Source: Streptomyces sp. SKN60 (GTDB taxonomy: Bacteria > Actinomycetota > Actinomycetes > Streptomycetales > Streptomycetaceae). From it: DNA of 64,000 bases. The DNA is taken from positions 1-64,000 of the forward strand of contig NZ_JAHTMW010000030.1 of the NCBI RefSeq assembly GCF_026236535.1, read 5' to 3'. The notes beneath the pieces were generated by a model. It was not told the DNA's origin. It made no database searches and was given only the letters and a program-made list of their open reading frames with translations. The translations under genes were made by a program, and so were the position numbers. Shown one piece after another: positions 51,465 through 60,432 of the stretch (position 1 is its first letter; each line of letters starts with the position of its first letter).

Positions 51465-52040
51465 TCAGACGTTGACGCCGAAGTCCAGGGCGATGCCGCG
51501 CAGCCCGGAGGCGTAGCCCTGGCCGACGGCGCGGAACTTCCACTCGCCGCCGTGGCGGTAGAGCTCGCCGAAGACCATCGCGGTCTCGGTGGACGCGTCC
51601 TCGGAGAGGTCGTAGCGGGCTATCTCGCGGCCGTCGGCCTGGTTCACGACCCGGATGAAGGCGTTGCGGACCTGGCCGAAGCTCTGGCCGCGGTTCTCGG
51701 CGTCGTGGATCGACACCGGGAAGACGATCTTGTCGATCTGCGCCGGCACGGCGACGAGATCGACCTTGATGGACTCGTCGTCGCCGTCGCCCTCGCCGGT
51801 GAGGTTGTCGCCGGTGTGCTCGACGGAGCCGTCCGGGCTGGTGAGGTTGTTGTAGAAGACGAAGTGCGCGTCCGACACGACCTTGCCGGAGGCGTCGCAG
51901 AGCAGGGCGGACGCGTCCAGGTCGTAGGCGGCGCCGGTGGTCGTCCGCACGTCCCAGCCCAGGCCGACCAGAACGGCGGTCAGGCCGGGGGCCTCCTTGC
52001 TGAGGGAAACGTTGCCGCCCTTGGCCAGGGAAACGCCCAC
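51465..52040 (-). CDS. TerD family calcium-binding stress protein
   Basis: The 191-residue protein starts at GTG 52040 (VGVSLAKGGNVSLSK) with GGAGG upstream. Typical TerD features are LGWDVR, the DLDASALLCD acidic segment, HFVFYNNLTSPDGSVEH, DGDDESI and GLRGIALDFGVNV at the end. TerD-domain proteins bind calcium and act in tellurite, phage or envelope stress; Streptomyces has many. The gene is alone, divergent from the LCP gene. Confidence 0.9.
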   Translation of the reverse strand: MGVSLAKGGNVSLSKEAPGLTAVLVGLGWDVRTTTGAAYDLDASALLCDASGKVVSDAHFVFYNNLTSPDGSVEHTGDNLTGEGDGDDESIKVDLVAVPAQIDKIVFPVSIHDAENRGQSFGQVRNAFIRVVNQADGREIARYDLSEDASTETAMVFGELYRHGGEWKFRAVGQGYASGLRGIALDFGVNV

Positions 52041-52193
52041 TGTTCATCCTCCACGGTCGTGCTCACACCTGTTCGCCCAGCAAGACGCGAGGACGGCCGT
52101 GATGGTTGCCTCCAGGAGGGTGCCGGGAGCGTGCAACCCCGTGGCCCGGCCACTCGTCTCCCTCTGCAGGGCCGGACGAACGAGGGCGTACCG

Positions 52194-53639
52194 ATGACTG
52201 ACAGGCGACTGCACCATGCTCCGCGACGGCGCCGCGGCGGGCGACTGCTCACCACGGCGCTGGCGCTGCTCGTGCTCGCCGTGTCCGGCGTCGGCTGGAT
52301 CTATCTGGAACTCGGCGGCGACATCGACACCTTCGGCGCCGACGGACTCTCCGACAACCGCCCCGCCGCCTCCGCCCACGGGCAGAACGTCCTCGTCATC
52401 GGCTCCGACGCGCGCACCGACGGCAACGACGAACTCGGCGGCGGCGACGCGCACGACATCGGGCGCTCCGACACCGCGTTCCTGCTGCACGTCTACCGCG
52501 ACGGCCGGCACGCCGTCGCCGTGTCCTTCCCGCGCGACACCCTGGTGGACATCCCGCCGTGCCGCCTGCCCGACGGGACGTGGACCCGGCCGCGTACCCG
52601 GGTGATGTTCAACTCGGCGTTCAGCACCGGCGAGACGGCCAAGGGCAACCCGGCCTGCACCCAGAACACCGTGGAGAAGCTCACCGGACTGCGCGTCGAC
52701 CACACCATGGTCGTCGACTTCAAGGGCTTCGCCGCGCTGACGGAGGTAGTCGACGGCGTCCGGGTGTGCCTGCCCAACGACGTGTACCAGAAGGACCTCA
52801 ACCCCAAGCGCGCCACCCGCGGCGAACTCCTCTTCCCCAAGGGTGAGCAGACCGTCGCGGGGCAGCGGGCGCTCGACTACGTACGGCTGCGGCACGGCAT
52901 CGGCGACGGCTCCGACATAGGCCGCATCAAGCGCCAACAGGCCTTCGTCGGCAGCCTGTTCAAGAAGGTCAAGAGCGACGGGCTGACCCCGACGAAGCTG
53001 CTGCCGCTGGCGAACGCCGCCACCGAGTCCCTGACCGTCGACTCCGGGCTCGGCTCCGCCGACAAGCTGATCGACTTCGCGATGTCCCTGAAGGACGTCG
53101 ACCTGCACGACACCACCTTCGTGACGCTGCCCTGGCGGTACGAGGGCGCCCGCGTCGCGATCGTCGAGCCCGAGGCGGACGCACTCTGGGCCGCCCTCCG
53201 TGCCGACCGGCCCCTCGGCGCCCGCCCCGGTGCGGGGGCCACCCCGACGGCCACCGCCTCCCCGGCGTCCGGCGCGGGCATCTCCGTCGCCGTCCACAAC
53301 GGCACCCGCACCAGAGGCCTTGCCGCCCGCGCCGCCGAGATGCTCCGCGCGGCCGGCTTCACCGTCACGGACGCCTCCACCGCCCCCGACCAGACCCACC
53401 CCCGTACCCTGATCGCCTACGGCCCCGGCCAGAAGTCCCAGGCGGAGGCCGTCGCCACCCACTTCACCGCGGCCGAGCTCACCCCGGCCGGCAGTCCCGG
53501 CATCACGGTCACCCTGGGCCGCTCCTACGCCGACACCCCCTCGGCCACCACGGCCCCCAGCACCCCGACCGCCACGGTCCCGCCCGCCGACACCCGCCCG
53601 GCGGACGAGGACCCCTGCGCGAACCTCTCGTACGGCTGA
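52194..53639 (+). CDS. LytR-CpsA-Psr (LCP) cell-wall ligase
   Basis: The 481-residue protein has a single N-terminal membrane segment (LLTTALALLVLAVSGVGWIYL), then an extracytoplasmic LCP domain (about 60-290) with VLVIGSDAR, GRSDTAFLLHV, FPRDTLVDIP and NSAF motifs that bind polyprenyl pyrophosphate. A LytR_C domain follows (about 350-440, VAVHNGTRTRGLAARAAEML), then a Pro/Thr-rich tail. LCP enzymes attach teichoic acids or polysaccharides to peptidoglycan. ATG 52194 has a GAGGG site. Confidence 0.9.
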   Translation: MTDRRLHHAPRRRRGGRLLTTALALLVLAVSGVGWIYLELGGDIDTFGADGLSDNRPAASAHGQNVLVIGSDARTDGNDELGGGDAHDIGRSDTAFLLHVYRDGRHAVAVSFPRDTLVDIPPCRLPDGTWTRPRTRVMFNSAFSTGETAKGNPACTQNTVEKLTGLRVDHTMVVDFKGFAALTEVVDGVRVCLPNDVYQKDLNPKRATRGELLFPKGEQTVAGQRALDYVRLRHGIGDGSDIGRIKRQQAFVGSLFKKVKSDGLTPTKLLPLANAATESLTVDSGLGSADKLIDFAMSLKDVDLHDTTFVTLPWRYEGARVAIVEPEADALWAALRADRPLGARPGAGATPTATASPASGAGISVAVHNGTRTRGLAARAAEMLRAAGFTVTDASTAPDQTHPRTLIAYGPGQKSQAEAVATHFTAAELTPAGSPGITVTLGRSYADTPSATTAPSTPTATVPPADTRPADEDPCANLSYG

Positions 53640-53769
53640 CGCGTACAGCTGACGAAGTCCGCCGGGACGACCAGACGAGCGACGGTGCCCCTCGGGTCGG
53701 ACGAAACGGGACGCAACCGCCCTAAGCTCCCCGTATCGAACGTCCGCACCCCTTCGAAGGGAGCACGTC

Positions 53770-54183
53770 TTGGCATCCCGGCTCAACCCCTACATCAGCT
53801 TCTCCGGTGACGCGCGACAGGCCATGGAGTTCTACCGGAGCGTCCTCGGCGGCGACCTCAGCCTGAACGGCTACGGCGACTCCATGCCCCAGGTGCCGCC
53901 CGGGTACGAGGACAAGATCATGCACGCCATGCTGGAGACCGACTCCGGCTTCACGCTCATGGCGGCCGACATGCCGCCCGGAATGGAGCACAAGCCCGGG
54001 AACAACTACGCGGTGAGCCTCAGCGGCGACGACGCGGACGAGCTGCGCGGGTACTGGGAGAAGCTGTCGGCGGGCGGGAACGTCGCCGTGCCGCTGGAGA
54101 AGCAGATGTGGGGCGACGTGTTCGGCATGTGCACCGACAAGTTCGGCATCACCTGGATGGTCAACATCAGCGAGCAGGGCTGA
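53770..54183 (+). CDS. VOC family (PhnB-like) protein
   Basis: The 137-residue protein is a glyoxalase-fold protein with NPYISFSGDARQAMEFYRSVLGG at the N-terminus and WGDVFGMCTDKFGITWMVN near the C-terminus, typical of PhnB-like VOC proteins with no known reaction. The start is TTG 53770, after GGGAG; no ATG or GTG would leave the N-terminal strand intact. It is a single gene, convergent with the beta-glucosidase. Confidence 0.8.
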   Translation: MASRLNPYISFSGDARQAMEFYRSVLGGDLSLNGYGDSMPQVPPGYEDKIMHAMLETDSGFTLMAADMPPGMEHKPGNNYAVSLSGDDADELRGYWEKLSAGGNVAVPLEKQMWGDVFGMCTDKFGITWMVNISEQG

Positions 54184-54232
54184 CGGGACTGGCTGAAGGG
54201 GCGGCGCCACGCGCGGGGCGCCGCCCCTCCGA

Positions 54233-55618
54233 TCAGGACCGCTGGGACCGCTGGGACTGGTGGGACCGCTGCGAGGCGATCAGCTCGCGGTACCAGTCGA
54301 AGCTCGCCCGCGGCGTGCGCAGCCCGGTGGCGAAGTCGACCTCGACCAGGCCGAAGCGCTGGTGGTAGCCCTCGGCCCACTCGAAGTTGTCGAGCAGTGA
54401 CCAGGTGAAGTAGCCGCGCACGTCCACGCCTTCGGCGACGGCCCGCGCGACGGCGCCGATGTGCCCGGCGAGGTAGTCGATGCGCGCCCGGTCGCGCAGC
54501 CCGGCCGGCTGCGAGCAGCCGTTCTCGGTGATCCACACCGGCGGAAGGGCGCCGCCGTAGCGGGACGCGAGGCCGGTGAGCAGCTCCGTGAGCCCGTCGG
54601 GCACGACCGGCCAGCCGAACGCGCTGCGCTCGTACGCCTCTTCGGGCTCGGCGAGGTCGAAGGGCAGCCCGCCGGCGGGGTCGGCCGGGGCCGTCACCCA
54701 GGTCGGGTTGTAGTAGTTGACGCCGAGCCCGTCCAGCGGCGCGCCGATCGTGTCGAGATCGCCGTCGCGCACCACGCCGCCCCAGCTCGGGTCGGTCATG
54801 CCGTAGGCGGTCAGATCGGGGTAACGGCCAAGCAGCAGCGGGTCGTTGAAGAGACGGTTGTGCAGGACGTCGTACGCCGAGGCCGCCGCCGTGTCCGCCT
54901 CGCGCCGTGCGTCGGAGCGCAGCCGCACGGGAGTGCAGTTGTTGGCGACGAGCACCCGCGCGTCCGGCACGTCGGCGCGCAGCGCCGCCGACGCGAGGCC
55001 GTGGCCCAGGAGTTGGTGATGGGCGACGGGCAGGGCGTCGAGCATCAGGGCGCGGCCGGGGGCGTGGACGCCGAAGCCGTAGCCGAACGACATGTGTACG
55101 AAGGGCTCGTTCAGGGTGATCCACCGTGTGACCCGGTCGCCGAGCCGCTCGGCGACCACGGCCGCGTACTCCCCGAAGCGGTAGGCCGTCTCGCGGTTCA
55201 GCCAGCCGCCCTCGTCCTCCAGGGCCTGCGGCAGGTCCCAGTGGAACAGCGTCGGCGTCGGCTCGATCCCCGCGCCGAGCAGCGCGTCGACGAGCCGGTC
55301 GTAGAAGTCCAGGCCGCGCGGTTCGACCTTGCCCGCCCCGGTCGGCAGGATCCGCGGCCAGGAGAGCGAGAAGCGGTACGCGTCGAGGCCGAGCCGGCGC
55401 ATCAGCGCGACGTCCTCGTCGAGGCGGTGGTAGTGGTCGCAGGCGACGTCCCCGGTGTGCCCGTCGCGGACGGCGCCGGGGCGCCGTACGAAGGTGTCCC
55501 AGATCGACGGGCCCTTGCCGTCCTCGCCGGCCGCGCCCTCGATCTGGTAGGCGGCGGTCGACGCGCCCCAGACGAAGTCGTCCGGCAACCGGAAGGGGGT
55601 GTTGGAGCTCGTGGTCAC
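54233..55618 (-). CDS. GH1 beta-glucosidase
   Basis: The 461-residue protein is a full glycoside hydrolase family 1 enzyme. The acid/base Glu171 is in ITLNEPF and the nucleophile Glu365 in WITENGC. Other landmarks are FVWGASTAAYQIEGA, the sugar-binding FLWDLPQ-like FHWDLPQAL and LLDNFEWAEGYHQRFG. GTG 55618 (VTTSSNTPF) is chosen; the upstream GTG at 55624 is possible. No signal peptide, so it acts on imported oligosaccharides. A palindrome lies 73-94 bp upstream, between this gene and the TetR stop. Confidence 0.9.
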   Translation of the reverse strand: MTTSSNTPFRLPDDFVWGASTAAYQIEGAAGEDGKGPSIWDTFVRRPGAVRDGHTGDVACDHYHRLDEDVALMRRLGLDAYRFSLSWPRILPTGAGKVEPRGLDFYDRLVDALLGAGIEPTPTLFHWDLPQALEDEGGWLNRETAYRFGEYAAVVAERLGDRVTRWITLNEPFVHMSFGYGFGVHAPGRALMLDALPVAHHQLLGHGLASAALRADVPDARVLVANNCTPVRLRSDARREADTAAASAYDVLHNRLFNDPLLLGRYPDLTAYGMTDPSWGGVVRDGDLDTIGAPLDGLGVNYYNPTWVTAPADPAGGLPFDLAEPEEAYERSAFGWPVVPDGLTELLTGLASRYGGALPPVWITENGCSQPAGLRDRARIDYLAGHIGAVARAVAEGVDVRGYFTWSLLDNFEWAEGYHQRFGLVEVDFATGLRTPRASFDWYRELIASQRSHQSQRSQRS

Positions 55619-55690
55619 GGGCACCTGCCTTGGTCGTGCCTTCGTCGGTGGCTCGCCGGCGCGAGGTTCTTCACGGCGCGACCGCAACGT

Positions 55691-55712
55691 AACATGAACG
55701 CACGTTCATGTT
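55691..55712. promoter_or_regulatory. Operator of the beta-glucosidase gene
   Basis: AACATGAACG (55691-55700) and CGTTCATGTT (55703-55712) form a perfect 10-bp inverted repeat with a 2-nt centre. It ends at the stop codon of the TetR gene and sits in the beta-glucosidase promoter, so the adjacent TetR protein is the likely ligand. Confidence 0.65.
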
Positions 55713-56354
55713 CTACGGTGCGCGCAGCCGGCTCCGCAGGTCCTCCCAGTACGCGTTCAGCATCCGCTTGAGCTCGTCCACGGTCCCGGGATCCGCCGTG
55801 CCGCCGCCCTTGTGGACCTCGTGCAGCACCGCGTTCGCCGCCCACACCACCATCCGCGTCGCCCGTGGCAGCACCTCGTCGTCCGCGACGCCCGTCAGCT
55901 GCTCCACGATGCGCCGCAGCCCGTCGGCGATGAGCGCGTTGCTCGCCTCGTCCGCCCGCGCCAGCTCGGGGCTGAGGTGCCGCCCGGCCCAGAGCGCCAT
56001 GCCGCCCGGCTGCGACCGGAACAGCTCGGCGTACACATCGACCATCGTGCCGACCAGATCGGTCAGTTCACCCGCGACCGCCCGCTCGACGAGATCGTCG
56101 ATCGCGGTCCGGTACCTGTCCAGACAGCGCCGGCCGAGCGCGTCCACGACGGCGCCCTTGTCCGCGTAGAACTGGTAGATGCTGCCGACCGGCGCCCCCG
56201 ACTCCTCGGCGATCCGACGCATCGTCAGGGCCTCGTACCCCTCCTGCGACAGGATCCGGTCGGCGGCCCCGAGGATCGCCTCGACCCGCGCCCGGCTCCG
56301 CGCCTGCCGGGGCTGTCGCGGCTGTCGCGCCTGCCGCGGGGAACCCTCCGCCAC
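55713..56354 (-). CDS. TetR family repressor of the beta-glucosidase gene
   Basis: The 213-residue protein has the TetR helix-turn-helix (AILGAADRILSQEGYEALTMRRIAEESGAPVGSIYQFYADKG) and a ligand domain. An N-terminal Arg/Gln-rich tail (RQARQPRQPRQARSRAR) precedes it. GTG 56354 follows GGGAGGG and starts the chain as VAEGSPRQAR. It lies directly upstream of the beta-glucosidase, on the same strand, with an operator palindrome between them. Confidence 0.8.
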   Translation of the reverse strand: MAEGSPRQARQPRQPRQARSRARVEAILGAADRILSQEGYEALTMRRIAEESGAPVGSIYQFYADKGAVVDALGRRCLDRYRTAIDDLVERAVAGELTDLVGTMVDVYAELFRSQPGGMALWAGRHLSPELARADEASNALIADGLRRIVEQLTGVADDEVLPRATRMVVWAANAVLHEVHKGGGTADPGTVDELKRMLNAYWEDLRSRLRAP

Positions 56355-56529
56355 GTCACCCTCCCGATGGTCCGTCCGCTCTGTCCGGCGAAGGGGGAAC
56401 GTAACCCATGGGCCGTGCCTCCGCCTCGTGACGGCGGCCCGCCCTCTTGACATTCGGTCATGCTCCTGACAGCTCTTGCTCTGCCGTCATTCCGGCCGGC
56501 GACAGCAACCCGAAGGGGGCGAACAGGCC

Positions 56530-57828
56530 ATGACCAGGCCCGAGAGCACGGGACACGAGCACGAGCACGAGCACGAGCACGAAGACGCGCGCGCGGACGA
56601 CTACGACGTCGTCATCAGCGGGGCGAGCCTCGCCGGCAGCACGGCGGCGATCCTGCTCGCCCGGCGCGGCGCGCGGGTCGCGCTGCTGGAGCGGCGCTCG
56701 GACCCCGAGGCGTACAAGGTGCTGTGCACCCACTCCATCACGGCGAACGCGCACCCCGTCCTCGACGAGATCGGCCTCCTCCCCGAGCTGGAGAAGGCCG
56801 GTGCGCTGCGGAACGACGCACGCTGGCACACGCGTTGGGGGTGGATCGAGCCGCGCGCCGCGGCGGGCGGGCCCGCGCTGCCGCACGGGTACAACGTGCG
56901 GCGCAGCACCCTCGACCCGCTGATCCGGGCCCGCGCGGCGCAGACGCCCGGCGTGGACCTGCTGCTCGGCCACCAGGTGACCGGGATCGTACGGGAGGAC
57001 GGACGCGTCGCGGGGGTGCGGGCGTCGACTCCGCAGGGCGAGCGGGAGCTGCGGGCCCGGCTGGTGGTCGGGGCCGACGGCAAGGACTCCGCCGTGGCGA
57101 AGTTCGCCGGGGTGCCCACCCGGAAGCACCGGAACACCCGGTTCGGCTACCTCGCGCACTTCCGCGACCTCCCGCTGCACGGCGGGATCGGCCAGACCTG
57201 GTTCCTGGAACCGGACATGGCGTACGCGTTCCCGAACGACGACGGCGTCACGGTCCTCGCCGTCCTCCCCGACAAGAAGCGCCTGCCGGCCTTCCGCGAG
57301 GACCTGGAGGGCAGCTTCCTCGACTTCGTCCGCGGCCTGCCCGACGCGCCGCCCGTCGATGCCGCCACCCGCGTCTCGAAGATCATCGGCGCGGTCGACT
57401 ACCCCCTGATCACCCGTCAGCCGACCGCCCCGGGCCTCGCGTTGATCGGCGACGCGGCCCTGACCGGCGACCCGCTGTGGGGCGTCGGCTGCGGCTGGGC
57501 CCTGCAGACCGCCCAGTGGCTCGCCGACGCCGTCGCCCCGGCCGCCGCCGGCCAGGGCGACCTCGACACGGCCCTCACCCGCTACGCCCGCCGCCACCGC
57601 CGCGGCCTGCGCGGTCACCAGCAGATCGCCGCCGACTTCGCCAAGGCCCGCCCCTTCAACCCGGGCGAGCGCCTGATGTTCGCGGCGGCGGCCCGCGACG
57701 AGGCGATGGCCCGCCACATGTACCTCTTCGCCGCCCGCCTGATCGGCCCGCTGCGCTTCCTCAGCCCCCTGGCCCTGGCGAAGGCGGCGCTCGTCAACCT
57801 CCGCCACCGCGGAGCCGCCCGCCCCTGA
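56530..57828 (+). CDS. FAD-dependent monooxygenase (class A type)
   Basis: The 432-residue enzyme has the dinucleotide site VVISGASLAGSTAAILLAR with GASLAG at 31-36, the substrate/FAD region LVVGADGKDSAVAKF, and the second FAD motif ALIGDAALTGDPLWGVGCGWAL. This layout matches p-hydroxybenzoate-hydroxylase-type oxygenases such as geranylgeranyl reductase-like or RebC-like enzymes. The N-tail contains a His-Glu repeat (HEHEHEHEHED) encoded by a 6-bp microsatellite. ATG 56530 is chosen; a longer frame from 56476 is possible. Confidence 0.8.
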   Translation: MTRPESTGHEHEHEHEHEDARADDYDVVISGASLAGSTAAILLARRGARVALLERRSDPEAYKVLCTHSITANAHPVLDEIGLLPELEKAGALRNDARWHTRWGWIEPRAAAGGPALPHGYNVRRSTLDPLIRARAAQTPGVDLLLGHQVTGIVREDGRVAGVRASTPQGERELRARLVVGADGKDSAVAKFAGVPTRKHRNTRFGYLAHFRDLPLHGGIGQTWFLEPDMAYAFPNDDGVTVLAVLPDKKRLPAFREDLEGSFLDFVRGLPDAPPVDAATRVSKIIGAVDYPLITRQPTAPGLALIGDAALTGDPLWGVGCGWALQTAQWLADAVAPAAAGQGDLDTALTRYARRHRRGLRGHQQIAADFAKARPFNPGERLMFAAAARDEAMARHMYLFAARLIGPLRFLSPLALAKAALVNLRHRGAARP

Positions 57829-57834
57829 CCGGCC

Positions 57835-57845
57835 GGGGGGGGGGG
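57835..57845. repeat. Poly-G run between two convergent genes
   Basis: An uninterrupted run of 11 G residues lies between the monooxygenase stop (57826-57828) and the NmrA gene end (57850). It is a hotspot for slippage and for sequencing error. Confidence 0.6.
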
Positions 57846-57849
57846 AGGT

Positions 57850-58809
57850 TCAGGTCCAGGCGTTGCGCAGGGCTTCGTGGTGGGCGGCGAGCCAGGTGGA
57901 GAAGTCCTGCAGGGCGGGGTTGAGGCGGCGTACGGCGTCGAGGTCCCGGGCGTCGGTGAAGCGCTGCTCGCACTCCGCGTAGTACTGGAACATGTTGCCC
58001 GTCTCGTCCGCCCCGGGGGCTCCCTGGGCCCGCCACTCGTCCGCGGTCAGCGGGCGGTAGCGCACCGGCCGGTCGACCGCCTCGGTGAGGGCGGCCGCCA
58101 TGTCGGCGACCTTCAGGTGCTCACCGGCGATGCTGATCGTCGCGGCGACGGCGGAGCCGCCGAGCCGGAAGACCGACAGGGCGGTCTTGCCGACGTCGTC
58201 CGACGCCATCCCCGAGAGCCGGCTGTCGCCCATCGGATACGTCAGCCACAGCGCGCCGTCCGCACTGTGCTCAGGGGCGAAGGCGCCCAGCAGGTTCTCC
58301 CAGAAGAAGGTGGTGCGGAGGAAGGTGGTCGGCACGCCCGCGTCGGTGAAGTGATGGTCGGCCTCGGCCTTGCCGTCGAAGTGCGGCACCTTGTATCGGC
58401 CCTGGAGGGTGGGCATCCGGGGGTCGTCGAGCGGGACGCACTCCCGGGTGTCGTCCAGGGTGGACCAGATCGCGTGCTGCACCCCCGCGTGCGCCGCGGC
58501 CCGGGCCATCGCCTCCGCCTGGACGCCCTCGCGTTCGGCGGACAGGTGCTCCCAGAAGTTCGTCATGCAGAACGCGCCGTACGCATGCTCGAAGGCCGCC
58601 GGGAGACTCGCCTCGTCGTCCATGTCGGCCCGTACGATCTCGGCGCCCAGCCGTTTCAGCTCCTGGGCGGGCTCCGAGTCGGGGTGCCGGGTGACCGCGC
58701 GTACCGCGAACTCGGCGGCGTCGCCGTGTTCCGCGAGGATCGCCCGCGCGAGGCCGCCGCCCTGCCGGCCGGTGGCACCGAATACTGTGATGATCTTCTT
58801 CTCGGTCAT
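57850..58809 (-). CDS. NmrA-like NAD(P)-binding oxidoreductase
   Basis: The 319-residue protein has the atypical short-chain dehydrogenase glycine motif VFGATGRQGGGLARAI (GATGRQG 11-17) and the NmrA-type FCMTNFWEHLSAEREG and HAIWSTLDDTREC segments. No catalytic Tyr-x-x-x-Lys is visible, which suggests a redox sensor or an azoreductase-type enzyme that binds NADP(H). ATG 58809 is chosen. It is convergent with the monooxygenase and separate from it. Confidence 0.8.
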   Translation of the reverse strand: MTEKKIITVFGATGRQGGGLARAILAEHGDAAEFAVRAVTRHPDSEPAQELKRLGAEIVRADMDDEASLPAAFEHAYGAFCMTNFWEHLSAEREGVQAEAMARAAAHAGVQHAIWSTLDDTRECVPLDDPRMPTLQGRYKVPHFDGKAEADHHFTDAGVPTTFLRTTFFWENLLGAFAPEHSADGALWLTYPMGDSRLSGMASDDVGKTALSVFRLGGSAVAATISIAGEHLKVADMAAALTEAVDRPVRYRPLTADEWRAQGAPGADETGNMFQYYAECEQRFTDARDLDAVRRLNPALQDFSTWLAAHHEALRNAWT

Positions 58810-58989
58810 GACGTCATCCGCCTCCTTGCGCGCGTTCCCGGGCCGCTCGCATCTATGCGCGGGGCCGCCCGGATCGGCTGCCCGGATTCCCAAGGGTGAG
58901 CGGGAGACCGGTGGGCAGGCGACAATGTGAAGGGCCCGCCGGAATCCGTGACGGAACCAATCCGTGACGTGACTGAAGGGACTGCGACC

Positions 58990-59454
58990 ATGAACACCCA
59001 TGACCAGCAGCGACGCGTCGTCGTCGGCGTGGACGGTTCCCCGGCCTCGCACGAGGCCCTGCGCTGGGCGGTGCGGCACGCCCGCCTGATCGGCGGGACG
59101 GTGGAGGCCGTCGCCGCCTACGACCTGCCCGGCGCCGTCGGCTGGTCCGCACCGGCCGTGGACGCCGCCTTCGACGCGGAGGCGGCCGGCCGCGCCCTCT
59201 CCGACGAGCTGCGCGAAGAACTCTCCCGCGCGGCCGACGTGCCCCTCGACGAGCACGTGGTCCGCGGAAACCCGGCCCAGGTGCTGATCGAGGCGTCCAA
59301 GGGCGCGGAGGTGCTCGTGGTCGGCAGCCGGGGCCGCGGAGGCTTCTCCAGCCTGCTGCTCGGCTCCGTCAGCCAGCAGTGCGCCGTGCACGCCTCCTGC
59401 CCGGTGGTCATCGTCCGCACCGGTACGAGCCATCTGGAGGCGGAGGCGGCCTGA
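58990..59454 (+). CDS. Universal stress protein (UspA type)
   Basis: The 154-residue protein has the UspA nucleotide-binding signature: VVVGVDGSPASHEAL at the start and GSRGRGGFSSLLLGSVS near the C-terminus (Gly-2x-Gly-9x-Gly-Ser). It binds ATP and responds to stress. ATG 58990 follows AAGGGA. It ends in a small hairpin shared with the next, convergent gene. Confidence 0.9.
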   Translation: MNTHDQQRRVVVGVDGSPASHEALRWAVRHARLIGGTVEAVAAYDLPGAVGWSAPAVDAAFDAEAAGRALSDELREELSRAADVPLDEHVVRGNPAQVLIEASKGAEVLVVGSRGRGGFSSLLLGSVSQQCAVHASCPVVIVRTGTSHLEAEAA

Positions 59455-59469
59455 CGCCCCCGAGGGCGT
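59454..59469. terminator. Compact hairpin shared by two convergent genes
   Basis: ACGCCC (59454-59459) and GGGCGT (59464-59469) form a hairpin with a 4-nt loop. It includes bases of both stop codons, the USP TGA and the DJ-1 TAA. Confidence 0.4.
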
Positions 59470-60053
59470 TACGACTGAGCTCGCTCCCGCGCGGCGGGGA
59501 GGCGGCTCTGGAGCGTGCGGACGAGGGCCGCGGAGAACGCGTCCAGGTCGCCGGGCCGGCGGGAGGTGATGAGCGGGAAGCCGCCGCTGGTGTCGATGAC
59601 GACCTGCCGGTCGTGCCAGCTGCCGCCGCCGTTCTCGATGTCGGTGCGCAGGGAGGGGTACGAGGTCACCTCGCGGCCCCGGACGACCTCACTGTCCACG
59701 AGCAGCCACGGGCCGTGACAGATCGCGGCCACCGGCTTCCCGGCCTTGGCGAAGGCGCCGACCAGGCGCTGGGCGTCCCGGTCGGTGCGCAGCCGGTCGG
59801 CGTTGAGCGTGCCGCCGGGGACGACCACCGCGTCGTACTCCTGCGCCATGACCTCGCCCATGGCGGCGTCCGCGGCGACGACGGTGCCGGGCCGCCGGTC
59901 CGAGACCAGGGTCAGGATCGGCGCGACCCGCTGCGCGGCGACCGTGACGGCCGCGCCCGCCTCGCGCAGGGCCGCCACGGGCCGGGTGAGTTCGTCCTGC
60001 TCGACTCCGTAGTTGGTGGTGAGGACGAGGACGTTCATTCCGTCGAGGGTCAC
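59469..60053 (-). CDS. DJ-1/PfpI family protein
   Basis: The 194-residue protein has the flavodoxin-like fold with the nucleophile elbow AAICHGPWLL (Cys112), and the segment VEQDELTRPVAAL near residue 17 carrying a conserved Glu. The family includes glyoxalases, deglycases and proteases. GTG 60053 is chosen because AAGGAG precedes it at the right distance; ATG 60038 is an alternative. It is paired convergently with a universal stress protein. Confidence 0.8.
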   Translation of the reverse strand: MTLDGMNVLVLTTNYGVEQDELTRPVAALREAGAAVTVAAQRVAPILTLVSDRRPGTVVAADAAMGEVMAQEYDAVVVPGGTLNADRLRTDRDAQRLVGAFAKAGKPVAAICHGPWLLVDSEVVRGREVTSYPSLRTDIENGGGSWHDRQVVIDTSGGFPLITSRRPGDLDAFSAALVRTLQSRLPAARERAQS

Positions 60054-60108
60054 GGCGATGTGCTCCTTCGGTGCCCCGGGGCTGTGCCCGGGTTCAGTGC
60101 CTCAAAGT

Positions 60109-60432
60109 TCAGTGACCCAGGGAACGCTTGAGTTCGGCCTTGTTCATGTGCGAACGGCCGTGGATGCCGCGCCGCTGCGCCTCCGCGTACAGCTGGTCGT
60201 AGGTCGGTCCCTGCGACCCGCTGTGCGAGCGCTGCCCGCCGCGCCGGGAGGACGACATGTCCTGCGTGGAACTCTTGCTCGCCGTCTCCGACTCGCCGGC
60301 CCTGGCCCGTTCCTTGTTCACGGTGCGCGCGGCGATCTCCTCCGCGCGCTTCCTGCTCTCGCCCCGTTGCAGGGCGCTCTGCTTGATGTGCTCGTACTGC
60401 CGCTCTCGCTTGGCACTCGATCCGCGGGGCAT
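60109..60432 (-). CDS. Small basic Rho_N-domain protein
   Basis: The 107-residue protein has a charged N-half (MPRGSSAKRERQYEHIKQSA, ESRKRAEEIAARTVNKERA) and a C-terminal Rho termination factor-like N domain (YDQLYAEAQRRGIHGRSHMNKAELKRSL). Streptomyces homologues carry the name plasmid stabilisation protein, which is not informative. It probably binds nucleic acids. ATG 60432 is the start. It lies 55 bp upstream of the DJ-1 gene, on the same strand. Confidence 0.7.
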   Translation of the reverse strand: MPRGSSAKRERQYEHIKQSALQRGESRKRAEEIAARTVNKERARAGESETASKSSTQDMSSSRRGGQRSHSGSQGPTYDQLYAEAQRRGIHGRSHMNKAELKRSLGH

